Part shown: one piece after another, positions 50,661 to 59,054 of the stretch
Layout: each line of letters opens with the position of its first letter
How positions within the stretch are numbered: position 1 is the first letter of the stretch
NCBI RefSeq assembly: GCF_019209905.1
Contig: NZ_JAHUTM010000001.1
Location: 930,001 to 994,000 of the forward strand
Reading direction: 5' to 3'
Length of the DNA stretch: 64,000 bases
Source of the DNA: Corynebacterium sp. TAE3-ERU12
GTDB taxonomy: Bacteria > Actinomycetota > Actinomycetes > Mycobacteriales > Mycobacteriaceae
Translations under genes and position numbers: made by a program
The notes under the pieces: generated by a model
What the model was told of the DNA's origin: nothing
The model's database searches: none
The model's input: only the letters and a program-made list of their open reading frames with translations

Positions 50661-50679
50661 CAAAGTTAGGCTAACCACG
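50661..50679 (-). promoter_or_regulatory. DtxR-like box upstream of isochorismate synthase
   Basis: CAAAGTTAGGCTAACCACG matches the DtxR consensus at 13 of 19 positions with an unbroken core GTTAGGCTAACC. It overlaps the stop codon of the upstream SDR gene and lies ~118 bp before the isochorismate synthase start on the minus strand. Confidence 0.5.
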
Positions 50680-51435
50680 CCCCACGAAGGGCATTCCTGC
50701 CGCAGTCACCGTCAACTCATCCACAACTGCCTCCGGCGGCATGGACGCCATCAACGCCACGGCACGGGCGGCATCAGCCACCGAAAACGTCGGCTCCACC
50801 TTGTGCGAACCATCAGGCTGCAATGCACCAGACTGCGCGCCGAAGCCGTCGAGAAGCTCGGTAGCAGCATTGCCGATATCAATGCGCCCACAGGTGATGC
50901 CATAGGCACGCCCATCCAAAGAAATCACCTTCGACAGTCCCCTAAGCGCCGACTTCGTGGCGGCATAAGCAGCGGTATGCGGCCGCGGCACCTGGGCCGC
51001 AATCGAAGCGTTAATAATGATCCGCCCGCCAGCACCGCGCATCCGTCGGAACGCCTCCTGGCAGGTCAAAAACGTACCAACCAGGTTGGTATCGACCGTG
51101 GCGCGGAACTCGTCGGCAGGCACCTGGCCGAACTCAGCAGCAGGACCCGGGGTGCCCGCATTGGCAACAAGCAGATCCACCCGGTGGTGAGTATCGGCGA
51201 CATAGTCGAACAGTGCTGCGACGCTGGACTCATCGGAGATATCGCAGACACGCTGGTCGATGCGGCCAGCGCTACGCGGATCAGAAACAGTCGCAGCGAG
51301 GTTGTCCGCACTGCGACCGCACACAGTGACAGTCCACCCATCCTGGATAAGAGCAAAGGCAACAGCGCGACCAATGCCGCCGCCACCACCGGTGACTACG
51401 GCATGACCAGTATGCGAACGATGCGGGCTATTCAT
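50671..51435 (-). CDS. Short-chain dehydrogenase/reductase, substrate unknown
   Basis: A 254-residue classical SDR: cofactor motif VTGGGGGIGRAVAFAL (~13-28), Arg in CGRSADN suggesting NADP preference, NAG motif LLVANAGTPG, catalytic serine in INASIAAQVP, then Tyr and Lys in AAYAATKSALRG. It lacks the EntA C-terminal signature. It precedes isochorismate synthase on the same strand with 127 bp between them. ATG 51435 is preferred because a possible -10 (TACGTT, 51460-51455 minus strand) would start transcription after the alternative ATG 51453. Divergent from the isomerase gene. Confidence 0.8.
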   Translation of the reverse strand: MNSPHRSHTGHAVVTGGGGGIGRAVAFALIQDGWTVTVCGRSADNLAATVSDPRSAGRIDQRVCDISDESSVAALFDYVADTHHRVDLLVANAGTPGPAAEFGQVPADEFRATVDTNLVGTFLTCQEAFRRMRGAGGRIIINASIAAQVPRPHTAAYAATKSALRGLSKVISLDGRAYGITCGRIDIGNAATELLDGFGAQSGALQPDGSHKVEPTFSVADAARAVALMASMPPEAVVDELTVTAAGMPFVGRG

Positions 51436-51485
51436 AGTCCGATAGTCAATCATGAACGTATTCGTGGCGGATAGAATCGGCGCCG

Positions 51486-52217
51486 ATGAACACGCATATC
51501 GTCAATTGCTCTACCGTTTTCGCCGGCCTCGATACCGCCGCTGCTGCCGCCGCTGCAGCCCGGGCCGGCTATCGCCGGGTGGAATACTGGTGGCCTTTTC
51601 CAAGCCCCGTGCCAGCAGATGACGACGTGGACGCCTTCCTTGCTGGCCTGCGTGAAGCCGGGGTACACCTGGCGGCGATGAACCTTTTCGGCGGCGACCT
51701 GGGCGCTGGTGAACGCGGCGTTTTACACATCCGCCAGCTGCCGAGCGCACACCTGGACATCGTTGCTCATATCGCAGCCGAAACCGGGATGACAATGTCG
51801 AATCTACTGCCCGGCGCCGGCGGCCCAGAGATACTTGATATTCAACGCGAGCGCATCGCCGAGATCGCTGATTATTTACGTCCCCATGGTGTGACAACAC
51901 TGCTTGAACCCATGTCAGGTAATGCGCACCTGCCGGTGCGGGACCCGTGGGTTGGTGCGCGCCTTGCCCACGACACCGGCTGCGGGCTGCTTCTCGACTT
52001 CTTCCACTGCGCGGCACTAGGCATTGATACCGCCGCCTATCTTGCCGACGCCGCCGACGACCCGACACTATTGCCAGCCCACGTACAGATCGCGGATTTC
52101 CCAGGCCGAGGCGCACCCGGCACCGGGAAAGCACCTATTGCCCAATGGATCGAGCAGCTACGCGCCGCTGGCTATCACGGCGATATCGCCGATGAATGGT
52201 ATCCCACCGCGAACTAG
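51486..52217 (+). CDS. Hydroxypyruvate isomerase-like TIM-barrel protein
   Basis: A 243-residue AP-endonuclease-2-fold sugar isomerase. Hyi/OtnI-like features: NCSTVFAGLDTAAAAAAAA near the N-terminus, YWWPFPSPVP, LAAMNLFGGDLGAGERG, LLEPMSGN with the metal-binding Glu, LLDFFHCAALGID, and HVQIADFPGRGAPGTGK containing the metal-binding His. It would interconvert hydroxypyruvate and tartronate semialdehyde or act on a related sugar acid; no glyoxylate pathway genes lie nearby. TAGAAT (51472-51477) is 8 nt before ATG 51486, so probably leaderless. It overlaps the convergent transporter gene by 4 nt. Confidence 0.8.
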   Translation: MNTHIVNCSTVFAGLDTAAAAAAAARAGYRRVEYWWPFPSPVPADDDVDAFLAGLREAGVHLAAMNLFGGDLGAGERGVLHIRQLPSAHLDIVAHIAAETGMTMSNLLPGAGGPEILDIQRERIAEIADYLRPHGVTTLLEPMSGNAHLPVRDPWVGARLAHDTGCGLLLDFFHCAALGIDTAAYLADAADDPTLLPAHVQIADFPGRGAPGTGKAPIAQWIEQLRAAGYHGDIADEWYPTAN

Positions 52218-53167
52218 GGCAGCGCCGGGGCGAAGAGTGCGCCTTTGGCGATAGCGACGACAGTGCGCGCCCACAGCGCACAGATCACAATCGTCGCGAA
52301 GGCCAAGAAAATAAGGCCGACTACGGATGAGAAAACCAGTGTCGCTGAGGCCATCGCTGCAAGTGGAAAAGACATCGCCCAATGCGCTAGCCCAAAGGGG
52401 GCGGACACAATCTCCGGGGCCATCGTCAGCGCCAGTAACAGAAAAGCCCCGGCAGAAGCCATGAGCATGGTGGCCAATACGCCAGGGGCAGCACCACCGT
52501 CGAAAAGCAGATGCGCGGACACACTCGATACCGCTGGTGGGGCGAGAAGTACCAGTGCAGTAGGCGACAGCGGTGCTGGCATCGGTTCGGCGAGGAAAAG
52601 CCGGAAAAGCACAACTGGCAGCAGGCCGAGCCACATCACCACCCCGATTGCGAAAAACCCGAGGCTGACAGTGCGTTCGATGCTGCCGAAACCACAACCG
52701 CCCAAGGGGACAATGACATTACCCACCACCGGAATGAACCATGCCGGGGTGACATGGCTAAGCGTGATTCGCGGATTCATCCACAACCGCATCGTCACCA
52801 CCATCGCCACCAGGTGTCCGATAGCGCCCAGCCACCACATGGCCTGGGCGAGACCGTCGGGAAGCGCGCCTCTGCTTGCCGCGGAGAGAATAACGATCGA
52901 CACGGTGATAGTGGTGAGGAAGGTGACTGTGATGGGGCGCTGCAGATCGGCGCGCAGCCGTGCTGGGTCCGAAATCCGCACTGCGTAGCCAAGCGAGGTA
53001 ACGATAAAAACTGCGAGCGCCACCCAGAACAGCGCTTCAGCTATGAACTCTGGAGTGTGCAGAACCTCCGCGCAGCGCCGCCAGGCGAGGCTGAGTCCGC
53101 CGGTGCCCATCACGGTGGCGAAGAACGGCAGGGGAGTATTGATGAGCCGGCTACCTTGTGCACCCAT
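52214..53167 (-). CDS. TDT/SLAC1-family transporter (TehA-like)
   Basis: A 317-residue membrane protein with about 10 TM helices, first helix [18 protein letters not shown], typical of the tellurite-resistance/dicarboxylate transporter family that also includes SLAC1 anion channels. Conserved [21 protein letters not shown] and [10 protein letters not shown] blocks are present. It is predicted to move small anions such as C4-dicarboxylates, sulfite or nitrate; the substrate is not known. ATG 53167 has TATTAT on the minus strand exactly 7 nt upstream, a leaderless start. Divergent from gltX. Confidence 0.85.
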   Translation of the reverse strand: MGAQGSRLINTPLPFFATVMGTGGLSLAWRRCAEVLHTPEFIAEALFWVALAVFIVTSLGYAVRISDPARLRADLQRPITVTFLTTITVSIVILSAASRGALPDGLAQAMWWLGAIGHLVAMVVTMRLWMNPRITLSHVTPAWFIPVVGNVIVPLGGCGFGSIERTVSLGFFAIGVVMWLGLLPVVLFRLFLAEPMPAPLSPTALVLLAPPAVSSVSAHLLFDGGAAPGVLATMLMASAGAFLLLALTMAPEIVSAPFGLAHWAMSFPLAAMASATLVFSSVVGLIFLAFATIVICALWARTVVAIAKGALFAPALP

Positions 53168-53272
53168 AGGAACAATAATACCGCCTGGGGTATTACGGGT
53201 GCGGGGTCCGGCGACGGTGCAGGTGGTAGGCAGAGCGGAAAAGCACCCGGGCAGCCAGGTACCGTAGGGGCC

Positions 53273-54760
53273 ATGTCTGACGTTCGCGTACGCTTCTGCC
53301 CCTCACCAACCGGAACCCCCCATGTTGGGCTTATCCGCACCGCCCTTTTCAACTGGGCCTATGCGCGCCACACGGGCGGAAAACTCATCTTCCGCATCGA
53401 AGATACCGATGCCGCCCGAGACTCCGAAGAGTCCTACCAGGCGATTCTCGACGCACTGACCTGGTTGGGCCTCGACTGGGATGAAGGAATTAACGTCGGC
53501 GGCCCGCACGGGCCCTACCGCCAGTCGCAGCGTCGTGAGATCTACCAGGACGTGCTGCAGAAGCTTCTCGACGCCGGCGAAGCATACGAGGACTTCTCCA
53601 CCCGCGAGGAAGTCACCGCCCGCCGCGAAGCCAAGGGGGAAAACCCCCAGCTCGGCTACGACAACTATGACCGTGATCTCACCGACGAACAGAAGGAAGC
53701 CTTCCGCGCCGAGGGCCGCACACCAGTCATCCGACTGCGGATGCCCGACCACGACATCGCCTTCGACGACCTGGTGCGCGGGCATGTCGAATTCCGAGCC
53801 GGTTCCGTCCCGGACTTCGTTATCGCCCGTTCCTCCGGCGACCCGCTATACACCCTGGTCAACCCGGTTGATGATGCGTTGATGGAAATCACCCACGTGC
53901 TGCGCGGCGAGGATCTACTGTCCTCCACCCCGCGCCAGATCGCCCTCTATGAATCGCTGCAGCGCATCGGCGTAGCCAAGGAGGTGCCCCAGTTCGGCCA
54001 CCTCCCGTTCGTGATGGGGGAGGGCAACCGCAAACTGTCCAAGCGAGACCCTGAATCAGACCTGTTCATCCACCGCGAAAATGGGTTCATCCCCGAGGGG
54101 TTGCTGAACTACCTGGCGCTACTGGGCTGGTCCATTTCTGCAGATAACGAGATCTTCTCCATGGACGAGATGGTCGCTGCCTTCGACGTCGCCGACGTCA
54201 ACGCCAACCCGGCGCGCTTCGACCAGCGCAAGGCCGACGCGATCAATGCCGAGCACATCCGACTGCTGGACAAAGAGGACTTCGCCAAGCGGCTGCGCAC
54301 CTACTTGGAGAAGCAGTATGACTTCCCCCAGGGCTACCCGGCCAAGGACTTCGATATCGCCGCCGATTTGGTGCAGACCCGCATCAAGACCATGAGCGAT
54401 GCCTGGGGCCTGCTGAAATTCCTCGTTGTCAGCGAAGACGCATTTGAACTCGACGAGAAGTCCGCGAAGAAGAACCTCAAGGAAGACGCGGTACAGACCC
54501 TCGACGCGGCCATTGCAGCAGTCGAGGGCATCAGCGATGACCGCTTCGTCACCGAGGAAATTGAGCGGGCGCTACACAAGGCGCTCATTGAGGACCTGGA
54601 GCTTAAGCCCCGCAAGGCCTTTGGTGCGGTGCGCGTGGCAATTACCGGCGCACAGGTTTCCCCACCACTGTTTGAGTCCATGGAATTGCTGGGCAAGGAA
54701 GTATCGCTTGCTCGGCTGCGTAAGGCGCAAGCGGTGACCCCGTACCAGCCCGCGCAGTAG
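53273..54760 (+). CDS. gltX: Glutamyl-tRNA synthetase (non-discriminating)
   Basis: A 495-residue class I synthetase: HIGH-type motif in [11 protein letters not shown] (residues ~9-19), RIEDTD, and KMSKS-type [10 protein letters not shown] (about 250-259), then the anticodon-binding helical domain. Because GatCAB is encoded and no glutaminyl-tRNA synthetase is seen, it should also charge tRNA(Gln) with glutamate. ATG 53273 has TACCGT (53260-53265) exactly 7 nt upstream; the frame is open ~250 codons further upstream, antisense to the TehA-like gene, and that part is spurious. tRNA-Gln and tRNA-Glu follow it. Confidence 0.97.
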   Translation: MSDVRVRFCPSPTGTPHVGLIRTALFNWAYARHTGGKLIFRIEDTDAARDSEESYQAILDALTWLGLDWDEGINVGGPHGPYRQSQRREIYQDVLQKLLDAGEAYEDFSTREEVTARREAKGENPQLGYDNYDRDLTDEQKEAFRAEGRTPVIRLRMPDHDIAFDDLVRGHVEFRAGSVPDFVIARSSGDPLYTLVNPVDDALMEITHVLRGEDLLSSTPRQIALYESLQRIGVAKEVPQFGHLPFVMGEGNRKLSKRDPESDLFIHRENGFIPEGLLNYLALLGWSISADNEIFSMDEMVAAFDVADVNANPARFDQRKADAINAEHIRLLDKEDFAKRLRTYLEKQYDFPQGYPAKDFDIAADLVQTRIKTMSDAWGLLKFLVVSEDAFELDEKSAKKNLKEDAVQTLDAAIAAVEGISDDRFVTEEIERALHKALIEDLELKPRKAFGAVRVAITGAQVSPPLFESMELLGKEVSLARLRKAQAVTPYQPAQ

Positions 54761-54782
54761 ACTCCGGTGTCATAAGCGCTCT

Positions 54783-54815
54783 GCCCCGCCAGCACTTCAT
54801 ATGTGGTGGCGGGGC
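54783..54815 (+). terminator. Terminator of gltX
   Basis: GCCCCGCCAGCAC (54783-54795) pairs with GTGGTGGCGGGGC (54803-54815) with one mismatch; a short T stretch follows. Confidence 0.75.
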
Positions 54816-54872
54816 TTTGCTGTGCGTACCAATGCCCAAAACGCTACGAAAAATGGCCAATACGCTGGGGAT

Positions 54873-54902
54873 TTGTGTAGGTGCTAGGTAGCTGCATATA
54901 GT
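54873..54902 (+). promoter_or_regulatory. tRNA-Gln/tRNA-Glu promoter
   Basis: TTGTGT (54873-54878) and TATAGT (54897-54902), 18 nt apart, about 50 bp before tRNA-Gln. Confidence 0.5.
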
Positions 54903-54951
54903 AAGTCCCGTTGCGCACGGCGGACTGCACACCGCAGAACGTTGAGCACAA

Positions 54952-55023
54952 TGGCCTATGGTGTAATTGGCAACACAGCGGTTTCTGGTACCGTCGTTCT
55001 AGGTTCGAGTCCTGGTAGGCCAG
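54952..55023 (+). tRNA. tRNA-Gln (anticodon CTG)
   Basis: A 72-nt cloverleaf: 7-bp acceptor TGGCCTA/TAGGCCA, D stem GTGT/ACAC, anticodon stem GCGGT/ACCGT with loop TTCTGGT (anticodon CTG), T arm with GGTTCGAGTCC, discriminator G. CCA is not encoded. Found by folding by eye; it lies after gltX as in C. glutamicum. Confidence 0.95.
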
Positions 55024-55030
55024 CTGACAG

Positions 55031-55052
55031 CCCGTCTATGAAGGCGGGTTTT
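55031..55052 (+). terminator. Short hairpin between tRNA-Gln and tRNA-Glu
   Basis: CCCGTCT/AGGCGGG with one mismatch (G-T type), 4-nt loop, followed by TTTTG. It could be a partial terminator or a processing signal in the tRNA precursor. Confidence 0.5.
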
Positions 55053-55057
55053 GTCAA

Positions 55058-55130
55058 GCCCCGTTCGTCTAGCGGCCCAGGACACCGCCCTCTCACGGCG
55101 GCGGCACGGGTTCAAATCCCGTACGGGGTA
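55058..55130 (+). tRNA. tRNA-Glu (anticodon CTC), copy 1
   Basis: A 73-nt cloverleaf: acceptor GCCCCGT/ACGGGGT, anticodon stem CCGCC/GGCGG with loop CTCTCAC (anticodon CTC), T loop GTTCAAATC, discriminator A. CCA is not encoded. It differs from copy 2 by one base in the D loop. Confidence 0.95.
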
Positions 55131-55136
55131 CAATAA

Positions 55137-55164
55137 ATGGCCCACCGGTTAACCGGTGGGCCAT
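55137..55164 (+). terminator. Terminator of tRNA-Gln/tRNA-Glu unit
   Basis: Near-perfect palindrome AATGGCCCACCGGT/ACCGGTGGGCCATT, followed by TTT, just after tRNA-Glu copy 1. Confidence 0.8.
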
Positions 55165-55192
55165 TTTCTATGCCCGGCAGTAGCCAGTGGGC

Positions 55193-56155
55193 CTACAGGC
55201 CTTCAGGCAAGGGGATCTCGGGGCGGCCCATGAACAAGTCCTGGTCGGCCCACAGGGCTGCACGCTGTCCCTCAGCGCCTGCCTGGGCGACGAAAGTCAA
55301 TGGCTCAGGCTCATTGCGGGGCACCGCACCATCGCCGGCTGCGAAAACCTGCGCAACAGTGGTGCGGCCATGCTGGTCGACAACAACGCACGGCCCCAAG
55401 GTCTCGGCGCCAAGCCACTGGGCAATCTCACTGCCCGGGGCCGTCGGCGGCACCGCAAACAGTGTCTCCGCTTCATGCTGCGCCCCTGAACTATCGCGGA
55501 CCACCGTGGCGCCAGGCCCGCCAGAGATGTCGGTGGCAATAGCGTCAATGAGCTCTACACCAAGTGCGGCTAGCGCATCGCGCTGGGCGGCCGGGATTTC
55601 CTGCGCGGGCGCGAGCAGACGAACGCGCTCAGAGATCCGGTCCCGCAAGTAGAGCGCCTGGTAAGCCGCACGCAGCGCCATGGTGTGAGGCAGCGCAGCG
55701 ACGAGGATATCGGTGTCGCGGGCCTCCCAGCCGTGGCAGTAGGGGCAGTGGAAGCTGTAGGTGCCATGGGCGGCGCGCAGGCCATCGACGACGTCGAGAT
55801 CATCAACCTGGCCAGTGGCGAGAATGACGCGGCGGGCGACGATAGAGGTGCCATCAGCAAGAGTGAGAACCACCGCGTCATCGTCTTCGGCGACCTCGGC
55901 GTCCGTCACCGTCGCGATGCGGTATTCGACGCTGGGAAGCTCGGCGATGGTCGCTCGGGCTTGTTCGCGAATCGTCTTAGGGGCGGTGCCGTCCTGGCCA
56001 AGGACCATATGGGCGGCCGGGGAAGCGGCGTTGCGGTAATTTTCGGAGTCCAATAGCAGCGTGGTGCGGCGCTGGCGGCCCAGCACGGTAGCTGCGCTGA
56101 GGCCTGCGGGGCCAGCTCCAATGACTGCGACGTCGACTCTGTGCTGATCTGTCAT
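55193..56155 (-). CDS. Thioredoxin reductase-like FAD/NAD(P)H oxidoreductase
   Basis: A 320-residue two-dinucleotide-domain flavoprotein: FAD motif VIGAGPAGLSAATVLG (~10-25), the redox-active CPYCHG (about residues 137-142), and FAAGDGAVPRN for the flavin tail. The size and CxxC position match thioredoxin reductases and the related low-Mr reductases found with no thioredoxin partner. The NAD(P)H-binding GxGxx(G/A) motif is not intact: the segment DILVAALPHTMALRA lacks the glycines, so the electron donor is uncertain. ATG 56155 follows GAAGGAG by 6 nt. It lies between the two tRNA-Glu copies on the opposite strand. Confidence 0.8.
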   Translation of the reverse strand: MTDQHRVDVAVIGAGPAGLSAATVLGRQRRTTLLLDSENYRNAASPAAHMVLGQDGTAPKTIREQARATIAELPSVEYRIATVTDAEVAEDDDAVVLTLADGTSIVARRVILATGQVDDLDVVDGLRAAHGTYSFHCPYCHGWEARDTDILVAALPHTMALRAAYQALYLRDRISERVRLLAPAQEIPAAQRDALAALGVELIDAIATDISGGPGATVVRDSSGAQHEAETLFAVPPTAPGSEIAQWLGAETLGPCVVVDQHGRTTVAQVFAAGDGAVPRNEPEPLTFVAQAGAEGQRAALWADQDLFMGRPEIPLPEGL

Positions 56156-56342
56156 GTCACTCTCCTTCAAAACTCACATCACTAAAGAAAACGATATTCA
56201 CTAAGGGTAGTGAGCACAACTGCGCAGCGGCAACTAGATCCATGGGGAATTATGCGAGCTACGCAGGCGATTAGGTACGCAAGATAGCGTCCTGATAATC
56301 TTTCCCGGTCAGCGCGCAGCAGCAATAGCGCACGACACGCTA
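56156..56342. other. Spacer before tRNA-Glu copy 2
   Basis: 187 bp between the oxidoreductase start and tRNA-Glu copy 2. TAATCT (56296-56301) with TTAGGT (56271-56276), 19 nt apart, may be the tRNA promoter; no coding content is seen. Confidence 0.4.
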
Positions 56343-56415
56343 GCCCCGTTCGTCTAGCGGCCTAGGACACCGCCCTCTCACGGCGGCGGCACGGGTTCAA
56401 ATCCCGTACGGGGTA
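56343..56415 (+). tRNA. tRNA-Glu (anticodon CTC), copy 2
   Basis: 73 nt, identical to the copy at 55058-55130 except for one D-loop base (GGCCTAGG here, GGCCCAGG there). Same fold and anticodon, CCA not encoded, followed directly by a strong terminator. Confidence 0.95.
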
Positions 56416-56420
56416 CCACA

Positions 56421-56454
56421 AAGCGCCCCCACCACACGGTGGGGGCGCTTTTTT
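56421..56454. terminator. Terminator of tRNA-Glu copy 2
   Basis: AAGCGCCCCCACC/GGTGGGGGCGCTT with a 4-nt ACAC loop and six Ts. It also lies just past the nrdF stop and may serve the convergent nrdF transcript. Confidence 0.9.
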
Positions 56455-56478
56455 GTGCCTATCGCGGGGGAGGGGGAC

Positions 56479-57474
56479 TTAAAAGTCCCAGTCCCCATCA
56501 TCGGTGGATTCAGCCCGCCCGATGACATAGGACGAACCAGAACCGGAGAAGAAGTCATGCGTCTCTGCGGCGTCGGGAGCAAGCGCAGCCAACACATCAG
56601 GTTCCACCTTGGCGGCCTCAGCCTCAAAGCGCGGGCGGTAGCCCAGATTCATTAACGCCTTATCCGCGTTGTAGTACACGAAGGCCATCACACCATCGAT
56701 CATGTCGAAGCCCTCGTACAGCTCCGAGGAGTACTTCAGCTCCAACTCGAGAAGATGGTCAACCAAGTCGTAGACGAAGGCCTCCATCTCTTCTTTGCGC
56801 TCCGGGTAGGCGTCGAGACCGCGCTGATACTTGTATCCGGAGTAGTAGCCGTGCACCGCCTTATCGCGCAGGATAAGACGAATCATATCGGCGGTATTCA
56901 TCATCACGCCGCGGGCGGAAAAACGCAGCGGCAGATAAAAACCGGCATAGAGCAATAACGAGGACAACAGGGTCGCCGAAGCCTTGCGCTTCAGCGGGTC
57001 GTCACCGCGATAATGCTTCATCACCGCAGTAGCGCGCTGCTGCAAAACCGGGTTATTGCAGGCCCACTCGTAGGCCTCATCGATTTCCTGCGTCGAACAC
57101 ATCGTGGAGAACACCGAGGAGTACGAGCGGGCATGGACGGCCTGCATGAAGGCAATATTGGTGTACACCGACTGTTCGTGCTCAGTGCGGCCATCGGGAA
57201 TCTGAGAGACCTCACCAACAGTGGCCTGCACCGTATCGAGCAGCGTCAGGCCGGTGAAAACACGAACCGTCAGTTCGCGTTCGGCGTCGGAAAGCATCCG
57301 CCACTGCTTCAGGTCATTAGATAGCGGCACCTTTTCCGGCAACCAGAAATTGGCAGTCAACCGGTGCCAGATTTCGAGATCTTTTTCGTCCTGGATGCGG
57401 TTCCAGTTGATGGGGTGCAGCGGTCGGGTTTCCCCGACGCTCCATTGCGGCGGGGTGATATGTGTCGTGCTCAT
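56479..57474 (-). CDS. nrdF: Class Ib ribonucleotide reductase beta subunit
   Basis: A 331-residue radical-generating subunit. Metal ligands are visible in DTVQATVGEVSQ and EHEQSVYTNIAFMQAVHARSYS (Glu-x-x-His), with the C-terminal tail DDGDWDF that docks to NrdE. The corynebacterial enzyme carries a Mn2-tyrosyl cofactor (established). ATG 57474 gives the known N-terminus; the ribosome site is weak and a 12-codon in-frame extension exists. nrdI lies 51 bp upstream on the same strand, but nrdE and nrdH do not, which is unusual since class Ib operons normally read nrdHIE(F). Confidence 0.95.
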   Translation of the reverse strand: MSTTHITPPQWSVGETRPLHPINWNRIQDEKDLEIWHRLTANFWLPEKVPLSNDLKQWRMLSDAERELTVRVFTGLTLLDTVQATVGEVSQIPDGRTEHEQSVYTNIAFMQAVHARSYSSVFSTMCSTQEIDEAYEWACNNPVLQQRATAVMKHYRGDDPLKRKASATLLSSLLLYAGFYLPLRFSARGVMMNTADMIRLILRDKAVHGYYSGYKYQRGLDAYPERKEEMEAFVYDLVDHLLELELKYSSELYEGFDMIDGVMAFVYYNADKALMNLGYRPRFEAEAAKVEPDVLAALAPDAAETHDFFSGSGSSYVIGRAESTDDGDWDF

Positions 57475-57525
57475 TAGGAGTTCTCGGTCCCTTTCGACGG
57501 GGATGGGCAAGGGGATATTTAGGCG

Positions 57526-57978
57526 TTAGCTGGCCTCGGCGTGACCGTCGGAATGCGAATCGTTGGTGTGTTCATCGGGCTGTTGCGCCCAGAACTGCTC
57601 GAGGCCATGTTTGACAGTGGCGACATCGGCATCAGTGCCGAGAAGTTCGAAGCGGTACAGCTCCGGCACCCCACACTTGGCGGAAATAATCGGGCCGGCT
57701 TTACAAAAAGCCTCACCAAAATTGGTGTTGCCCGAGGTGATCACTCCACGGATGAGACGACGGTTGTGCTCGTCGTTGAGGAAGTGGATGACCTGCTTGG
57801 GGACCGCCCCCTTCTCCGAACCGCCGCCATATGTCGGGACGATGAGCACATAAGGCTCATCAACACGCAAGTGCGGGTCCTTGCGGCGCAGCGGGATGCG
57901 GCGTGCGGGGAGACCAAGTTTTTCCACGAACCGGTGGGTGTTGCCAGATACCGAGGAGAAGTAGACGATGAGTGCCAT
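57526..57978 (-). CDS. nrdI: NrdI flavodoxin-like RNR maturase
   Basis: A 150-residue flavodoxin-like protein: [18 protein letters not shown] (FMN phosphate loop, residues ~4-21), [10 protein letters not shown] and [16 protein letters not shown], the NrdI signature. NrdI supplies superoxide to assemble the dimanganese-tyrosyl cofactor of NrdF. ATG 57978 follows GAAAGG by 5 nt; the open frame continues upstream through the divergent promoter and is ignored. It heads a transcript with nrdF. Confidence 0.95.
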   Translation of the reverse strand: MALIVYFSSVSGNTHRFVEKLGLPARRIPLRRKDPHLRVDEPYVLIVPTYGGGSEKGAVPKQVIHFLNDEHNRRLIRGVITSGNTNFGEAFCKAGPIISAKCGVPELYRFELLGTDADVATVKHGLEQFWAQQPDEHTNDSHSDGHAEAS

Positions 57979-58075
57979 CGCGGCCTTTCTGTCCCACGTA
58001 GATTGAAGTACGTAGCACCGAAGTCTAGGGTTGAGTTCGTCCTTTCGGCAACTACCAGTAAGGAGAATCACGCAC

Positions 58076-58483
58076 ATGGCCACAATCGACTCAGCTATGC
58101 AGCAGATGCTCGCTGAACAACTACCCATCCTGGCTACGGTCACCGATGGCAGCACCCCGAATATCGGCCCGAAGCGGTCGCTACGAGCCTTCGGAGACGA
58201 CAAACTTATTTACAACGAAAACACCGGTGGCCAGCACCTGGCCAATATCGAGGCAGGCTCCAAGGTTGCCGTCGCCGTGATCGACCGGCCCAACCTGGAC
58301 GGCTACCGCTTCCTCGGTACCGCCGAGACCACCACCGAAGGCGAAGCATGGGATAACTGCATCGCATTCGCCAAGGAAAACGGCATGCCCGAACCCAAGC
58401 GCGCCGTGGTTATCCACGTCGAGGAGATTTACTCGCTGAAGTCGGGCGCGAAGGCCGGCACCCGCGTGGACGAGAACAAATGA
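58076..58483 (+). CDS. Pyridoxamine 5'-phosphate oxidase-fold FMN-binding protein
   Basis: A 135-residue split-barrel protein: [24 protein letters not shown] (~15-38), then [26 protein letters not shown], typical of the small FMN- or F420-binding flavoprotein family related to pyridoxamine-phosphate oxidase and general stress protein 26. Function unknown. AAGGAG lies ~10 nt before ATG 58076. Its stop overlaps the start of the next gene (ATGA), also an FMN split-barrel protein, so the two are translationally coupled and may work together. Confidence 0.75.
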   Translation: MATIDSAMQQMLAEQLPILATVTDGSTPNIGPKRSLRAFGDDKLIYNENTGGQHLANIEAGSKVAVAVIDRPNLDGYRFLGTAETTTEGEAWDNCIAFAKENGMPEPKRAVVIHVEEIYSLKSGAKAGTRVDENK

Positions 58484-59025
58484 CCCAACGGCCTCAGGCT
58501 TCGGCAGCGCCGTCCTACCAGACCATGCCGCCGGCAGGAGAGGGCCTGCGGGTCTTTTTCCGCGGCGCCGCCTCTGGCGTGTGGATCATCACCACCCGCA
58601 ATGCCGACGGAGAACCAGTGGGCTTTACCGCCTCGTCGCTGGCGTCGGTAAGCCTGGACCCGGCCGTATTCACCTTCTCGCTGCAAAGCGGATCATCGTC
58701 GTGGCCCGCTGTCGAACACACCAGGGAAATTGTCGCCCACCGGTTATCTACTCGGCATAGTGAACTGGCCACCCAGTTTGCGACCTCCGGGATCGACCGC
58801 TTCGACGGTGTGCAATGGAACCCCGGCGACGATGGCCTTCCGGTACTGCGCGGCACGGGAGCGTGGCTACGCGCTTCGGTGATATCCATCGTGCCCGTCG
58901 GCGAGTCCCGGCTCCTGCTATGCCAGGTGAAGCGGACCTACATCCCGGGGACCGACGACGCCCCGCTGGTGCACCACAACCGCACCTACTGGCAACCCAC
59001 CCACCTTGACCCTCCTGCCCCTTAA
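58480..59025 (+). CDS. Flavin reductase-like protein
   Basis: A 181-residue member of the flavin reductase/HpaC-like FMN split-barrel family: FFRGAASGVWIITT (~26-39), GEPVGFTASSLASVSLDPAVFTFSL, and GIDRFDGVQWNPGDDGLPVL near residue 107. It could supply reduced flavin to a monooxygenase or reduce a small substrate. ATG 58480 overlaps the stop of the preceding FMN-binding gene by 4 nt. No partner monooxygenase is adjacent. Confidence 0.85.
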   Translation: MTQRPQASAAPSYQTMPPAGEGLRVFFRGAASGVWIITTRNADGEPVGFTASSLASVSLDPAVFTFSLQSGSSSWPAVEHTREIVAHRLSTRHSELATQFATSGIDRFDGVQWNPGDDGLPVLRGTGAWLRASVISIVPVGESRLLLCQVKRTYIPGTDDAPLVHHNRTYWQPTHLDPPAP

Positions 59026-59054
59026 GGGAGTGGGGGAGTCACCGGTTAGGGCTG

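Noticed and set aside
52511..53272. A ~250-residue N-terminal extension of gltX
   Set aside because: It is antisense to the TehA-like gene; GltX motifs begin right after ATG 53273, which has a promoter box 7 nt upstream.
55058..56415. Integrated element bounded by the two tRNA-Glu copies
   Set aside because: No integrase or mobility gene, and both copies are complete tRNAs with their own terminators, so a simple tRNA duplication is enough.
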